From Streptomyces hygroscopicus (GTDB taxonomy: Bacteria > Actinomycetota > Actinomycetes > Streptomycetales > Streptomycetaceae), in the NCBI RefSeq assembly GCF_026168105.1, contig NZ_LBMW01000019.1:62001-126000 (forward strand): DNA of 64,000 nucleotides, given 5' to 3'. The notes under the pieces were generated by a model. The model was not told the DNA's origin. It saw only the letters and a program-made list of their open reading frames with translations, and did no database searches. The translations under genes were made by a program, and so were the position numbers. Positions 33,884 to 41,950 of the stretch are shown here, piece by piece. Numbering within the stretch: the first letter of the stretch is position 1; each line of letters starts with the position of its first letter.

Positions 33884-34918
33884 ATGGCAAGGGCCATGTC
33901 GGCAGCTCTGCCGAGGCGGCGCAGGACGGTCGTGGTGACCGGGGCAAGCGGAGGCGTGGGGCGGGCCACCGCCCTGGCCTTCGGCGCCCGTGGCGACCGG
34001 GTCGCCCTGCTCGCGCGGGGTCGTGAGGGCCTGGCCGCGGCCGCGGACGAAGTACGGCGAGCCGGGGGCGAGGCGCTGGTCGTGCCTGTGGACGTCGCCG
34101 ACGCCAGAGCGGTCGACGACGCGGCGCAGCAGGTCGCCGACGCGTTCGGACGGATCGACGTCTGGGTCAACAACGCGTTCGCCGGGGTCTTCGCGCCGTT
34201 CATGGAGATCCAGCCGGACGAGTTCCGCCGGGTCACCGAAGTGACGTATCTGGGCTATGTGTTCGGCACCCGGGCAGCGCTGCGGCACATGCTGCCCGCG
34301 AACCACGGGACGATTGTGCAGGTCGGCTCCGCACTGGCGTATCGGGGTATTCCCCTGCAGTCGGCCTACTGCGGTGCCAAGCACGCCATCCAGGGCTTCA
34401 ACGAGTCGCTGCGGTGCGAGTTGCTGCACGAGGGGTCCCGGGTGCGTACGACGATGGTGCAGCTGCCTGCCCTCAACACACCGCAGTTCGACTGGGTGTC
34501 GAGCCGGATGCCGGGTCGGGCACGGCCGGTGGCGCCCGTCTACCAGCCGGAGGTGGCCGCGCGTGCGATCGTGCACGCGGCCGGGCACGGGCGGCGCCGG
34601 GAGTACTGGGTGGGGGGCTCGACGGCGGCCACGCTGATCGCCAACGCGGTGGTTCCGGGGCTGCTGGACCGCTACCTCGCCCGCACGGGGTACGACGCTC
34701 AGCGGGAGCAGGGCGAGCAGAGCGGGATCGGGAACCTCTGGTCTCCCGCGGACGGCCCGCACGGTCACGACTACGGCGCACACGGCCGTTTCGACGGGGA
34801 ATCCCTGCCGGGGAGCGCCGAGGACTGGCTGTCGCGGAACCGGAGCAGGATCGGCATGGGCCTGCTGGCGGGCGGCCTGGGCGCCGCGGTGACGGCCGGT
34901 CTGCGCCGCCGCGCCTGA
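33884..34918 (+). CDS. SDR-family oxidoreductase
   Basis: The 344-residue short-chain dehydrogenase has the NADP-binding TGASGGVG, the NNAF motif (WVNNAFAG), catalytic Ser in QVGSALAYRG and the active YCGAK pair. The C-terminal ~90 residues extend beyond the classical 250-residue core and end in a hydrophobic stretch (GLLAGGLGAAVTAG), possibly a membrane anchor. Substrate unknown. It shares a unit with the holin-like protein. A second ATG four codons in is an alternative start. Confidence 0.85.
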   Translation: MARAMSAALPRRRRTVVVTGASGGVGRATALAFGARGDRVALLARGREGLAAAADEVRRAGGEALVVPVDVADARAVDDAAQQVADAFGRIDVWVNNAFAGVFAPFMEIQPDEFRRVTEVTYLGYVFGTRAALRHMLPANHGTIVQVGSALAYRGIPLQSAYCGAKHAIQGFNESLRCELLHEGSRVRTTMVQLPALNTPQFDWVSSRMPGRARPVAPVYQPEVAARAIVHAAGHGRRREYWVGGSTAATLIANAVVPGLLDRYLARTGYDAQREQGEQSGIGNLWSPADGPHGHDYGAHGRFDGESLPGSAEDWLSRNRSRIGMGLLAGGLGAAVTAGLRRRA

Positions 34919-35154
34919 TCGCCGCGGGTGTCGCACGGAGTCGAGCCGGCCGTGTCATGCAGGAACCCCCGGAACCTCCAGGGCAGGGACAACCACGTCG
35001 GTTTTCGGCCGGGCAACCGCCGCGGAAAGGGCGAAACGCCGGGGCAGTGGCGTTTGGGCGCTCCGACCAGGGGGACGCGGAAGGTCTCCAACGGGTGGGC
35101 ATCCGTGCGCCCGCCAGGCAGACGACGTACGCCCGAGCACGCCGGAGGCGAATC
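34919..35154 (+). other. Leader region of NDH-2 with weak SigB-like promoter
   Basis: 236 bp without a convincing gene. GTTT at 35052-35055, a 15-bp spacer and GGGGAC at 35071-35076 resemble a SigB-type promoter with one mismatch in the -10. An ATG at 34957 is in frame with the oxidoreductase but its 66 codons are low-complexity and unlike the family N-terminus. Confidence 0.3.
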
Positions 35155-36492
35155 GTGAGTCGACCCCGCATTCTGATCGTCGGTGCCGGATTCGCCGGCT
35201 ACCGAACCGCCCGCACCCTCTCCCGGCTGACCCGGCACCGGGCCGACATCACCCTGCTGAACCCGACCGACTACTTCTTGTATCTGCCCCTGCTGCCCCA
35301 GGTCGCCACGGGCATCCTGGAGCCGCGCCGGGTCGCCGTCTCCCTCCCCGGGACCCTGCGCCACGTGCGCCTGGTGCTCGGCGAGGCCGACGGCATCGAC
35401 CTCGACGCGCGCACCGTGCACTACACCGACCCGGAGGGCCATGGCGGCACACTCTCCTACGACAGGCTCGTACTCGCCGTCGGCAGCGTCAACAAGCTGC
35501 TGCCCATCCCCGGCGTCTCCGAGCACGCGCACGGTTTCCGGGGACTGCCCGAAGCGCTGTACCTGCGCGACCACGTGACCCGCCAGATCGAGCTGGCCGC
35601 CGCGGCGGAGGACGCCAAGGGCTGCTCCGCCCGCTGCACCTTCGTGGTGGTCGGCGCCGGCTACACCGGGACCGAAGTCGCCGCGCAGGGCCAGCGGTTC
35701 ACGGACGACCTGGTGCGCGAACACCCCCTGTGGAAGGGCGTACGGCCGCGCTGGCTGCTGTTGGACATCGCGCCGCGCGTGATGCCGGAGATGGGCGAGC
35801 GGCTCTCCCGCACCGCCGACCGCGTACTGCGGCGGCGCGGCGTCGACGTGCGGATGGGGACCTCCGTGAAGGAGGCGACACACGACGGAGTCCTGCTGAC
35901 CGACGGGGAGTTCGTCGACACGCGCACCCTCGTGTGGTGCGTCGGCGTCCGGCCCGACCCGCTGGTCGAGGACCTCGGCCGGCCCCTGGAACGCGGGCGG
36001 CTGCTCGTCGACCCCTACCTCCAGGTACCGGGACACCCCGAGGTCTTCGCCTGCGGGGACGCGGCCGCCGTACCCGACCTGGACAAGCCGGGCCAGTACA
36101 CCCCGATGACCGCTCAGCACGCCTGGCGGCACGGCAAGGTCTGCGCCCGCAACGTCGCCGCCTCCCTCGGCGTCGGCTCCCGGCGCGCCTACCGCCATCA
36201 CGACCTGGGATTCGTCGTGGACCTGGGCGGCGCGCAGGCCGCCGCCAACCCGCTCGGCATCCCGTTGTCCGGCCCGCTCGCCGGAGCCGTCGCCCGCGGG
36301 TACCACCTCGCCGCGATGCCCGGCAACCGCGTCCGGGTCGCCGCGGACTGGCTCCTGGACGCCGTACTGCCCCGCCAGGCAGTCCAGTTGGGACTCGTCC
36401 GCTCCTGGAACGTGCCGCTGGACACGGCCTCGCCCGAACTGGCCCGCGTATCCGGAGCCCCTCGCACGTCCGGTACGGAGGAGAACACATGA
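35155..36492 (+). CDS. Type II NADH dehydrogenase-like FAD oxidoreductase
   Basis: The 445-residue flavoprotein has an FAD-binding Rossmann motif at the very start (ILIVGAGFAGYRTARTL), a second, NADH-binding one near residue 165 (FVVVGAGYTGTEVA), and the FAD-phosphate motif VFACGDAAAV. PLLPQVATGILEP is typical of NDH-2. It would pass electrons from NADH to quinone at the membrane without pumping protons. The GTG start follows GGAGG, at 5 nt. Its stop overlaps the transketolase start (ATGA), so the two proteins are made together. Confidence 0.88.
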   Translation: MSRPRILIVGAGFAGYRTARTLSRLTRHRADITLLNPTDYFLYLPLLPQVATGILEPRRVAVSLPGTLRHVRLVLGEADGIDLDARTVHYTDPEGHGGTLSYDRLVLAVGSVNKLLPIPGVSEHAHGFRGLPEALYLRDHVTRQIELAAAAEDAKGCSARCTFVVVGAGYTGTEVAAQGQRFTDDLVREHPLWKGVRPRWLLLDIAPRVMPEMGERLSRTADRVLRRRGVDVRMGTSVKEATHDGVLLTDGEFVDTRTLVWCVGVRPDPLVEDLGRPLERGRLLVDPYLQVPGHPEVFACGDAAAVPDLDKPGQYTPMTAQHAWRHGKVCARNVAASLGVGSRRAYRHHDLGFVVDLGGAQAAANPLGIPLSGPLAGAVARGYHLAAMPGNRVRVAADWLLDAVLPRQAVQLGLVRSWNVPLDTASPELARVSGAPRTSGTEENT

Positions 36493-38336
36493 ACACGCGT
36501 CAACTGCATGAACTGGCACAGCAACTGCGCGTCGACAGCGTCCGCGCCGCCGCCGCAGCCGGATCCGGACACCCCACGTCCTCGATGTCCGCGGCGGACC
36601 TGATGGCAGTCCTGCTGGCCCATCACTTCCGCTACGACTTCGAACGCCCCGCCCACCCCGCCAACGACCGGTTCATCCTCTCCAAGGGGCACGCCTCACC
36701 CCTGCTCTACTCCGCCTACAAGGCCGCGGGCGCGATCAACGACACCGAGCTGCTCACCTTCCGCAAGCTGGGCAGCCGTCTCGAGGGGCACCCCACACCG
36801 CGCCGGCTGCCCTGGGTCGAGACGGCCACCGGCTCGCTGGGCCAGGGGCTGCCCATCGGCGTCGGCGTCGCCTTGGCCGGCAAGCGGCTCGACCACACCG
36901 GCTACCGCGTATGGGTGCTGTGCGGCGACAGCGAGCTGGCCGAGGGCTCCGTGTGGGAGGCCGCCGAGCACGCCGGCACCGAGCACCTCGACAACCTGAT
37001 CGCGATCGTCGACGTCAACCGGCTCGGCCAGCGCGGCCCCACCCGCCACGGCCATGACCTCGACGCCTACGCACGCCGCTTCAAGGCCTTCGACTGGCAC
37101 ACCATCGAGGTCGACGGGCACGACGTGGAGGCCATCGACCGCGCCTGTGCCGAGGCCGAGTCCACCACCGGCCAGCCCACCGTGATCCTGGCCCGCACCC
37201 TCAAGGGCAAGGGCGTCCCCGGCGTCCAGGACCGCGAGGGCCTGCACGGCAAGCCCCTGCCGGACACCGAGGAGGCGATCGCGGAACTCGGCGGCGTACG
37301 GGACCTGCGCGTGGAGGTTCAGGCACCGCCCCCCGCCCGTACGCTGCACGCCGTGCACGGCGGCCATCTGGAGCTGCCGCGATACGACATCGGTGACCAG
37401 GTCCCCACCCGCGACGCCTTCGGCCATGCGCTGGCCGCGCTCGGCAACGCCCGCGGCGACGTGGTCACGGTCGACGGCGAGGTGGGCGACTCCACGCGCG
37501 CCGAGATCTTCGCCAAGGAACACCCCGAGCGCTACTTCGAGTGCTACATCGCCGAACAGCTGATGGTCGCCACCGCCGTCGGCATGTCGATACGCGGCTG
37601 GGTCCCGTACGCGGCGACGTTCGCCGCGTTCCTCACCCGCGCCCACGATTTCATCCGCATGGCCTCGATCAGCGGCGCCGACATCAACCTCGTCGGCTCG
37701 CACGCGGGCTGCGCCATCGGCGAGGACGGGCCCTCGCAGATGGGTCTCGAGGACCTCGCCATGTTCCGGGCGGTGTACGAGTCGACGGTCCTGTACCCGT
37801 GCGACGCCAACCAGACCGCCAAGCTCGTCGCCGCGATGGCGGGCCTCGAGGGCATCCGCTATCTGCGCACCACGCGCGGCAAGACGCCGGTCATCTACGG
37901 CCCCACCGAGGAGTTCCCCGTCGGGGGCAGCAAGGTGCTGCGCGCCTCCTCGGCGGACCGGCTCACCCTGGTCGCCGCAGGGATCACCGTCCACGAGGCG
38001 CTGAAAGCCGCCGACGCCCTCGCCGAGCAGGGCACACGGGTCCGGGTCATCGACCTGTACTCGGTCAAGCCGGTCGACCGCGCCACCCTGCGCGAGGCCG
38101 CCGAGCGCACCGGCTGCATCGTCACCGTCGAGGACCACCGCGAGGAGGGCGGCCTCGGCGACGCGGTCCTGGACGCCTTCGTGGACGGGCGTCCCGTACC
38201 CCGCCTGGTGCGCCTGGCCGTCCGTACGATGCCGGGCTCGGCGACGCCCGCCGAGCAACTGCACGCCGCCGGTATCGACGCCGAGTCGATCGCCGCGGCG
38301 GCCCGGCTGCTGGTGGAGCACGCTGTCGCACCGTGA
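36489..38336 (+). CDS. Transketolase
   Basis: The 615-residue ThDP enzyme has the N-terminal domain (GSGHPTSSMSAADLMAVLLAHHF by sense; SLGQGLPIGVGVALAGK; ThDP/Mg motif GDSELAEGSVWEAAEHAG), a Pyr domain (VVTVDGEVGDST; ECYIAEQLMVATAVGMS with the catalytic Glu) and a C-terminal domain (RVIDLYSVKPVD). It is shorter than housekeeping TktA (about 690), close to transketolases whose two halves are separate genes in other organisms. It sits between NDH-2 and a DNA polymerase domain, and is probably a second, condition-specific copy. Confidence 0.92.
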   Translation: MNTRQLHELAQQLRVDSVRAAAAAGSGHPTSSMSAADLMAVLLAHHFRYDFERPAHPANDRFILSKGHASPLLYSAYKAAGAINDTELLTFRKLGSRLEGHPTPRRLPWVETATGSLGQGLPIGVGVALAGKRLDHTGYRVWVLCGDSELAEGSVWEAAEHAGTEHLDNLIAIVDVNRLGQRGPTRHGHDLDAYARRFKAFDWHTIEVDGHDVEAIDRACAEAESTTGQPTVILARTLKGKGVPGVQDREGLHGKPLPDTEEAIAELGGVRDLRVEVQAPPPARTLHAVHGGHLELPRYDIGDQVPTRDAFGHALAALGNARGDVVTVDGEVGDSTRAEIFAKEHPERYFECYIAEQLMVATAVGMSIRGWVPYAATFAAFLTRAHDFIRMASISGADINLVGSHAGCAIGEDGPSQMGLEDLAMFRAVYESTVLYPCDANQTAKLVAAMAGLEGIRYLRTTRGKTPVIYGPTEEFPVGGSKVLRASSADRLTLVAAGITVHEALKAADALAEQGTRVRVIDLYSVKPVDRATLREAAERTGCIVTVEDHREEGGLGDAVLDAFVDGRPVPRLVRLAVRTMPGSATPAEQLHAAGIDAESIAAAARLLVEHAVAP

Positions 38337-38350
38337 CCGAAGGGAGCGAC

Positions 38351-39262
38351 ATGGGCAGCACGCTGAGCTGGCGCGTCGGGCGCCGCACGGTGGAGATCCA
38401 CCGGCCGGACAAGGTGCTGTTCCCGGGTGACGGCGACGGCAAGGAGTACACGAAGGCCGACCTCGTCGCGTACTACCGTGCCGTCGCGCGCTTCATGCTG
38501 CCCCATCTGCGCGGTCGGCCCCTGATGCTGGAGCGGCACCCGGACGGCATCGAGGGGCCCCGTTTCATGCAGAAGAACACCCCCGATCACTACCCCGACT
38601 GGATCCACCGCATCGAGGTGCCCAAGGAGGGCGGCACCGTCTGCCACACCGTCTGTGACGACACGGCCACCCTCCTCTACCTCGCCGACCAGGCCTGCGT
38701 CACCCTGCACCGATGGCTCTCCAGGGTCGGCCGGCCGGAACAGCCGGACCGGATCGTCTTCGACCTCGACCCGGCGGGCGACGACTTCGGCCACGTGCGT
38801 GAAGCTGCACGGCTGTTGGGGAAACTGCTCGACGAACTCGAGCTGCCGTCCGGTCTGATGACCACGGGTTCACGAGGGCTGCACGTCGTCGTGCCGATCA
38901 GCGGTCACCACGACTTCGACACGGTGCGGGAGTTCGCCAGGGACGTCGCCGACACCCTCGCCGACGCCCACCCCGACCGCCTCACCACGGCCGCCCGCAA
39001 GAAGGACCGCGGCGACCGGCTCTATCTCGATGTGCAGCGCAACGCGTACGCGCAGACCGCGGTCGCCCCGTTCACCGTCCGGGCCCTGCCCGGCGCCCCG
39101 GTCGCCATGCCCCTGACCTGGGAGCAGCTGGACGACCCGGACGTGGACGCCCGCCGCTGGTCCATCGCCGACGCGGTGGCCCAGGCCCGCACCCGCCCCT
39201 GGGCCGGACTGAGGGCTCGCGCGCTGGGCCCGGCGCGCAGGCGTCTCGGCGCGCTGCGCTGA
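38351..39262 (+). CDS. Stand-alone LigD polymerase (primase-polymerase) domain
   Basis: The 303-residue protein matches the polymerase domain of bacterial NHEJ ligase LigD. Marks are DKVLFPG with YTKADLVAYYRAVA, the metal-binding FDLDPAGDDF, the SRGLHVVVPI strand and YLDVQRNAYAQTAVAPF. It lacks the ligase and phosphoesterase domains. By family it adds nucleotides, often ribonucleotides, at broken ends. The ATG at 38351 has AGGGAG at 5-nt spacing; a GTG overlapping the transketolase stop is less likely. No ku gene is in the window. Confidence 0.9.
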   Translation: MGSTLSWRVGRRTVEIHRPDKVLFPGDGDGKEYTKADLVAYYRAVARFMLPHLRGRPLMLERHPDGIEGPRFMQKNTPDHYPDWIHRIEVPKEGGTVCHTVCDDTATLLYLADQACVTLHRWLSRVGRPEQPDRIVFDLDPAGDDFGHVREAARLLGKLLDELELPSGLMTTGSRGLHVVVPISGHHDFDTVREFARDVADTLADAHPDRLTTAARKKDRGDRLYLDVQRNAYAQTAVAPFTVRALPGAPVAMPLTWEQLDDPDVDARRWSIADAVAQARTRPWAGLRARALGPARRRLGALR

Positions 39263-39378
39263 CGACACGGTGGAGTTGGTCCGTCGCTCCGGGTGAGCGG
39301 CATGGTGCGTCGCGGAGCCGAAGCGCAGGTGGACGCCGCCCCGAGCCGTATCCGCGTGTGCGAAAACGGGCCTCGCAG

Positions 39379-39402
39379 GTTTGTGCGGGGGACGCTGGGC
39401 AC
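39379..39402 (+). promoter_or_regulatory. SigB-like promoter of the gas vesicle cluster
   Basis: GTTT (39379-39382), 14-bp spacer, GGGCAC (39397-39402), 18 bp before the gvpO start. It fits the SigB-type pattern apart from C for T in the -10. Confidence 0.5.
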
Positions 39403-39420
39403 TCGGGCTACGAGGTCACC

Positions 39421-39765
39421 ATGGCAAACACACCACGTGCATCGCATGCAGAGGATTCGCCCAAGAAGACGGAGGACGGTGCGGCAAAGGGCCAGCCGAG
39501 CCTGACGGAGGTGCTGCGCCAGGCGCGCGGCCAGTTCGCGGAGCTCACCGGCATGAGCCCGGAGTCCGTGACGTCGTTCGAACGGACCGAGGACGGCTGG
39601 GAGCTGGAGATCGAGGTCCTGGAGCTCGAGCGCGTCCCCGACACCATGAGCCTGCTCGCGAGCTACGAAGTGCAGCTCACCCCCGAGGGCGAGCTCGCCG
39701 GATACCGGCGCGTTCGACGCTACGAACGCGGGAGGTCCGACGCACATCGGCCCGGCGGTCGGTAG
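39421..39765 (+). CDS. gvpO: Gas vesicle protein GvpO
   Basis: The 114-residue protein has a charged, disordered N-terminus (KKTEDGAAKG) and the conserved GvpO domain (about 28-105): LTEVLRQARGQFAELTG, WELEIEVLELERVPDT, MSLLASYEVQLTPEGEL and RRYERGR. GvpO is an accessory protein of unknown mechanism; in haloarchaea it is needed for vesicle formation. First gene of the cluster, with GAGGTC before the ATG and a SigB-like promoter upstream. Confidence 0.93.
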   Translation: MANTPRASHAEDSPKKTEDGAAKGQPSLTEVLRQARGQFAELTGMSPESVTSFERTEDGWELEIEVLELERVPDTMSLLASYEVQLTPEGELAGYRRVRRYERGRSDAHRPGGR

Positions 39766-39841
39766 AAGACCGCAGCCCCGCACTCGTCTCCATGGGCAGG
39801 ACAAGGACACACGACAAGACAGACAAGGAGGAGCGGTCGGT

Positions 39842-40270
39842 ATGACCGTTGTCCCGGCACAACAGACCGGAGGGGGAGGCGGCTCCGGCAGCCTCTACGA
39901 CGTCCTGGAGCTCGTTCTCGACCGAGGGCTCGTCATTGACGCGTTCGTCCGGGTCTCCCTCGTCGGCATCGAGATTCTCAAGATCGACGTACGAGTCGTC
40001 GTCGCGAGCGTCGACACATATCTGCGCTTCGCCGAGGCCTGCAACCGGCTCGACCTCGAAGCCGGGCCGCGCAAGAGTCCCGGACTTCCCGAGATCGTCG
40101 GCGAGGTCACCGAGTCCGGAGCGCGGGGCAAGTCGAAGGGCGCCCTGTCCGGTGCCGCGGAGACGATCTCGGGTGCCTTCAAGCAGGCCCGTGAAGAGGG
40201 CCAGGGCGAAGGCAGGCCGCGGCCGCGCAAGACGTCGTCTGCCCGGAAGAAGGAGGAGGAGTCGGAGTGA
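39842..40270 (+). CDS. gvpA: Gas vesicle structural protein GvpA
   Basis: Residues 18-70 are the GvpA shell domain: SLYDVLELVLDRGLVIDAF, VRVSLVGIEILKIDVRVVVA and SVDTYLRFAEAC. These subunits stack as ribs to make the vesicle wall. Classical GvpA is about 70-76 residues; this one is 142, with a C-terminal extension of about 65 residues rich in Lys, Arg, Ser, Glu and Gly that would face the cytosol. ATG start with AGGAGGA upstream. The next gene overlaps by 4 bp. Confidence 0.95.
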   Translation: MTVVPAQQTGGGGGSGSLYDVLELVLDRGLVIDAFVRVSLVGIEILKIDVRVVVASVDTYLRFAEACNRLDLEAGPRKSPGLPEIVGEVTESGARGKSKGALSGAAETISGAFKQAREEGQGEGRPRPRKTSSARKKEEESE

Positions 40271-41037
40271 GCACCTACGTCTATGGCATCGCCGCAGGCT
40301 CGCACCCCTCGCTCCCCAAGGACATGGGTGGCGTCGGCGATCCGCCGTGTCCCGTCAGGATCCTGAAGGAGGGTGAGCTGGCGGCGATCGTCAGTGAAGC
40401 CCCCGAGGGTCTGCGGCCCAAGCGCAGGGATCTGCTCGCCCACCAGAACGTGCTCAGCGAGGCGGGCACGGGCGGCGCCGTACTCCCCATGCGGTTCGGC
40501 AGCGTGGCCGCGGACGACACCGCCGTCACCCAGGTGCTCGCCGAGCGCGCCGACCACTACCGGGAGCGGCTCGCGGCCCTGGACGGCAGGGTCGAGTACA
40601 ACGTCAAGGCAAGCCACGACCAGGAGGCTGTGCTGCACCTGGTGATGGCGGAGAACACGGAGTTGCGCGCCCTGGCCGAATCCAACCGCCAGTCCGGCGG
40701 CGGCAGTTACGAGAACAAGCTGCGGCTGGGCGAGATGGTCGCCACCGCGGTGCAGAGCCGCGAGGCGGTGGACGCGGAGGAGGTGCTGCGCCTCCTGGAA
40801 TCCGCTGCGGAAGCCGTCAGCCCGGGCCCCGAGTCCGCCGGCTGGCTGGCCAACCTCTCCTTCCTGGTGCCCCGAGACTCCGCGGGGGAGTTCCTGGAGA
40901 CCGTGGAAGAGGTCCGCAAGAGCAACCCGCATCTCGAACTGCGGGTCAACGGGCCGTTGCCGCCGTACAGCTTCGTCGAGCCCGGCCCAGCCGAGCCCGC
41001 CGGAAGCGCGACCGGGACGGCCACGGGCGAGGAGTGA
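40267..41037 (+). CDS. gvpF: Gas vesicle protein GvpF (GvpL/GvpF family)
   Basis: The 256-residue protein has the GvpL/GvpF pattern: STYVYGIA at the start, LLAHQNVLSEA with VLPMRFGSV, EYNVKASHDQEAVL, and the closing NLSFLVPRDSAGEF with LELRVNGPLPPYSFVE. Members bind GvpA and act as assembly chaperones or minor wall components. GTG start overlapping the gvpA stop. A second member, gvpL, lies at 43435. Confidence 0.93.
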   Translation: MSTYVYGIAAGSHPSLPKDMGGVGDPPCPVRILKEGELAAIVSEAPEGLRPKRRDLLAHQNVLSEAGTGGAVLPMRFGSVAADDTAVTQVLAERADHYRERLAALDGRVEYNVKASHDQEAVLHLVMAENTELRALAESNRQSGGGSYENKLRLGEMVATAVQSREAVDAEEVLRLLESAAEAVSPGPESAGWLANLSFLVPRDSAGEFLETVEEVRKSNPHLELRVNGPLPPYSFVEPGPAEPAGSATGTATGEE

Positions 41038-41040
41038 CCC

Positions 41041-41304
41041 ATGGGACTGCTCACGGAGGCCCTGCTGCTGCCGTTCGCACCGGCGCGCGGCAGCCTGTGG
41101 GTGATCAGACAGGTGATCGCCGAGGCCGAGCGACAGTACTACGACCCGGCGACCGTCCGGGCCGAACTCGCCCTTCTCGAGCGCCGGCTCGAGGAGGGCG
41201 AGATCACTGAGGAGGAATTCGACCGCGAGGAGGACGCACTCCTCGACCGGCTGGAGATCGGTCTGGGCCATACATCGGGAACGGGCGAGGAGACGACAGG
41301 ATGA
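41041..41304 (+). CDS. gvpG: Gas vesicle protein GvpG
   Basis: The 87-residue protein has the GvpG pattern GLLTEALLLPFAPARGSLWVIRQV (by sense) followed by a helical YDPATVRAELALLERRLEEGEITEEEFDREED region. GvpG is a small accessory protein in vesicle nucleation or assembly, interacting with GvpF/L. ATG start 3 bp after gvpF and a 4-bp overlap with gvpY. Confidence 0.92.
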   Translation: MGLLTEALLLPFAPARGSLWVIRQVIAEAERQYYDPATVRAELALLERRLEEGEITEEEFDREEDALLDRLEIGLGHTSGTGEETTG

Positions 41305-41948
41305 ACCGCACGGCAATGGGCCTCGCCATAGGGGCGGGATACGTCCTCGGGCGTACCAAGAAGATGAAGCTCGCGCTCGCGATGGGCTCGCTGGTCGCGG
41401 GCAAGCGGATGCAACTGAGCCCCCGCGCGCTCGCCGACCTGGTCAACCAGCAGCTTCGGGACAACCCGCAGTTCAAGGAGATCGGCGACCAGCTGCGCCA
41501 GGATCTGCGCGGTGTAGGCAAGGCCGCCTCCGGCGCGTTGCTCGAGCGCCAGATCGAGGGCATCGCCGACCGGCTGCACGGCCGCACCGAGAAGGTGCGC
41601 GGGCAGCTCTCCGGCGCCGCGTCCCAGGCCTCGGACCTGACCGGCCTCGGGGAGCAGGAGGAAGAGGGCCGGGCCGATGAGGAGGCTGCCGAAGCCGAGG
41701 AGGCGGAGACCCCCGAGGAAGAGGAGGCGTCATCGTCCCAGAGGGCCGCCAAGAAGGCTCCGCCCAAGAAGCGGCCCGCGAAGAAGGCGCCCGCCAAGCA
41801 GACCCCGGGACCGAAGGGCGCCGGGAAGGCGGCCGCCAAGAAGGCTCCGGCCAGGAAGACCACCGCGAAGAAGACCACCACCGCGAAGAAGACCACCGCC
41901 GCGAAGGGCGCCGGGCGTCGCGGGCCGAGCGGTGAAGGGAGGCGGTGA
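41301..41948 (+). CDS. gvpY: GvpY: helical protein with histone-H1-like Lys/Ala tail
   Basis: The 215-residue protein is found in Streptomyces gas vesicle clusters and has been called GvpY. The first ~110 residues are helical, with a GAGYVLGRTKKMKLALAMG start, and resemble gas-vesicle or phasin-like helices. An acidic stretch (about 115-145) is followed by a Lys/Ala/Pro tail (about 150-210) with repeated AKK and KTT units, much like histone H1. Function unknown. Its basic tail is the electrical opposite of the acidic tail of the next protein, GvpZ. Confidence 0.8.
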   Translation: MNRTAMGLAIGAGYVLGRTKKMKLALAMGSLVAGKRMQLSPRALADLVNQQLRDNPQFKEIGDQLRQDLRGVGKAASGALLERQIEGIADRLHGRTEKVRGQLSGAASQASDLTGLGEQEEEGRADEEAAEAEEAETPEEEEASSSQRAAKKAPPKKRPAKKAPAKQTPGPKGAGKAAAKKAPARKTTAKKTTTAKKTTAAKGAGRRGPSGEGRR

Positions 41949-41950
41949 CG

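Noticed and set aside
34414..35154. Long upstream in-frame extension of the NDH-2 gene
   Set aside because: It reads through the SDR gene in another frame and lacks family similarity; the GTG at 35155 has a good GGAGG and the FAD motif starts right there.
38351..39262. Full NHEJ system
   Set aside because: Only the LigD polymerase domain is present; no ku, ligase or phosphoesterase domain is found in the window.
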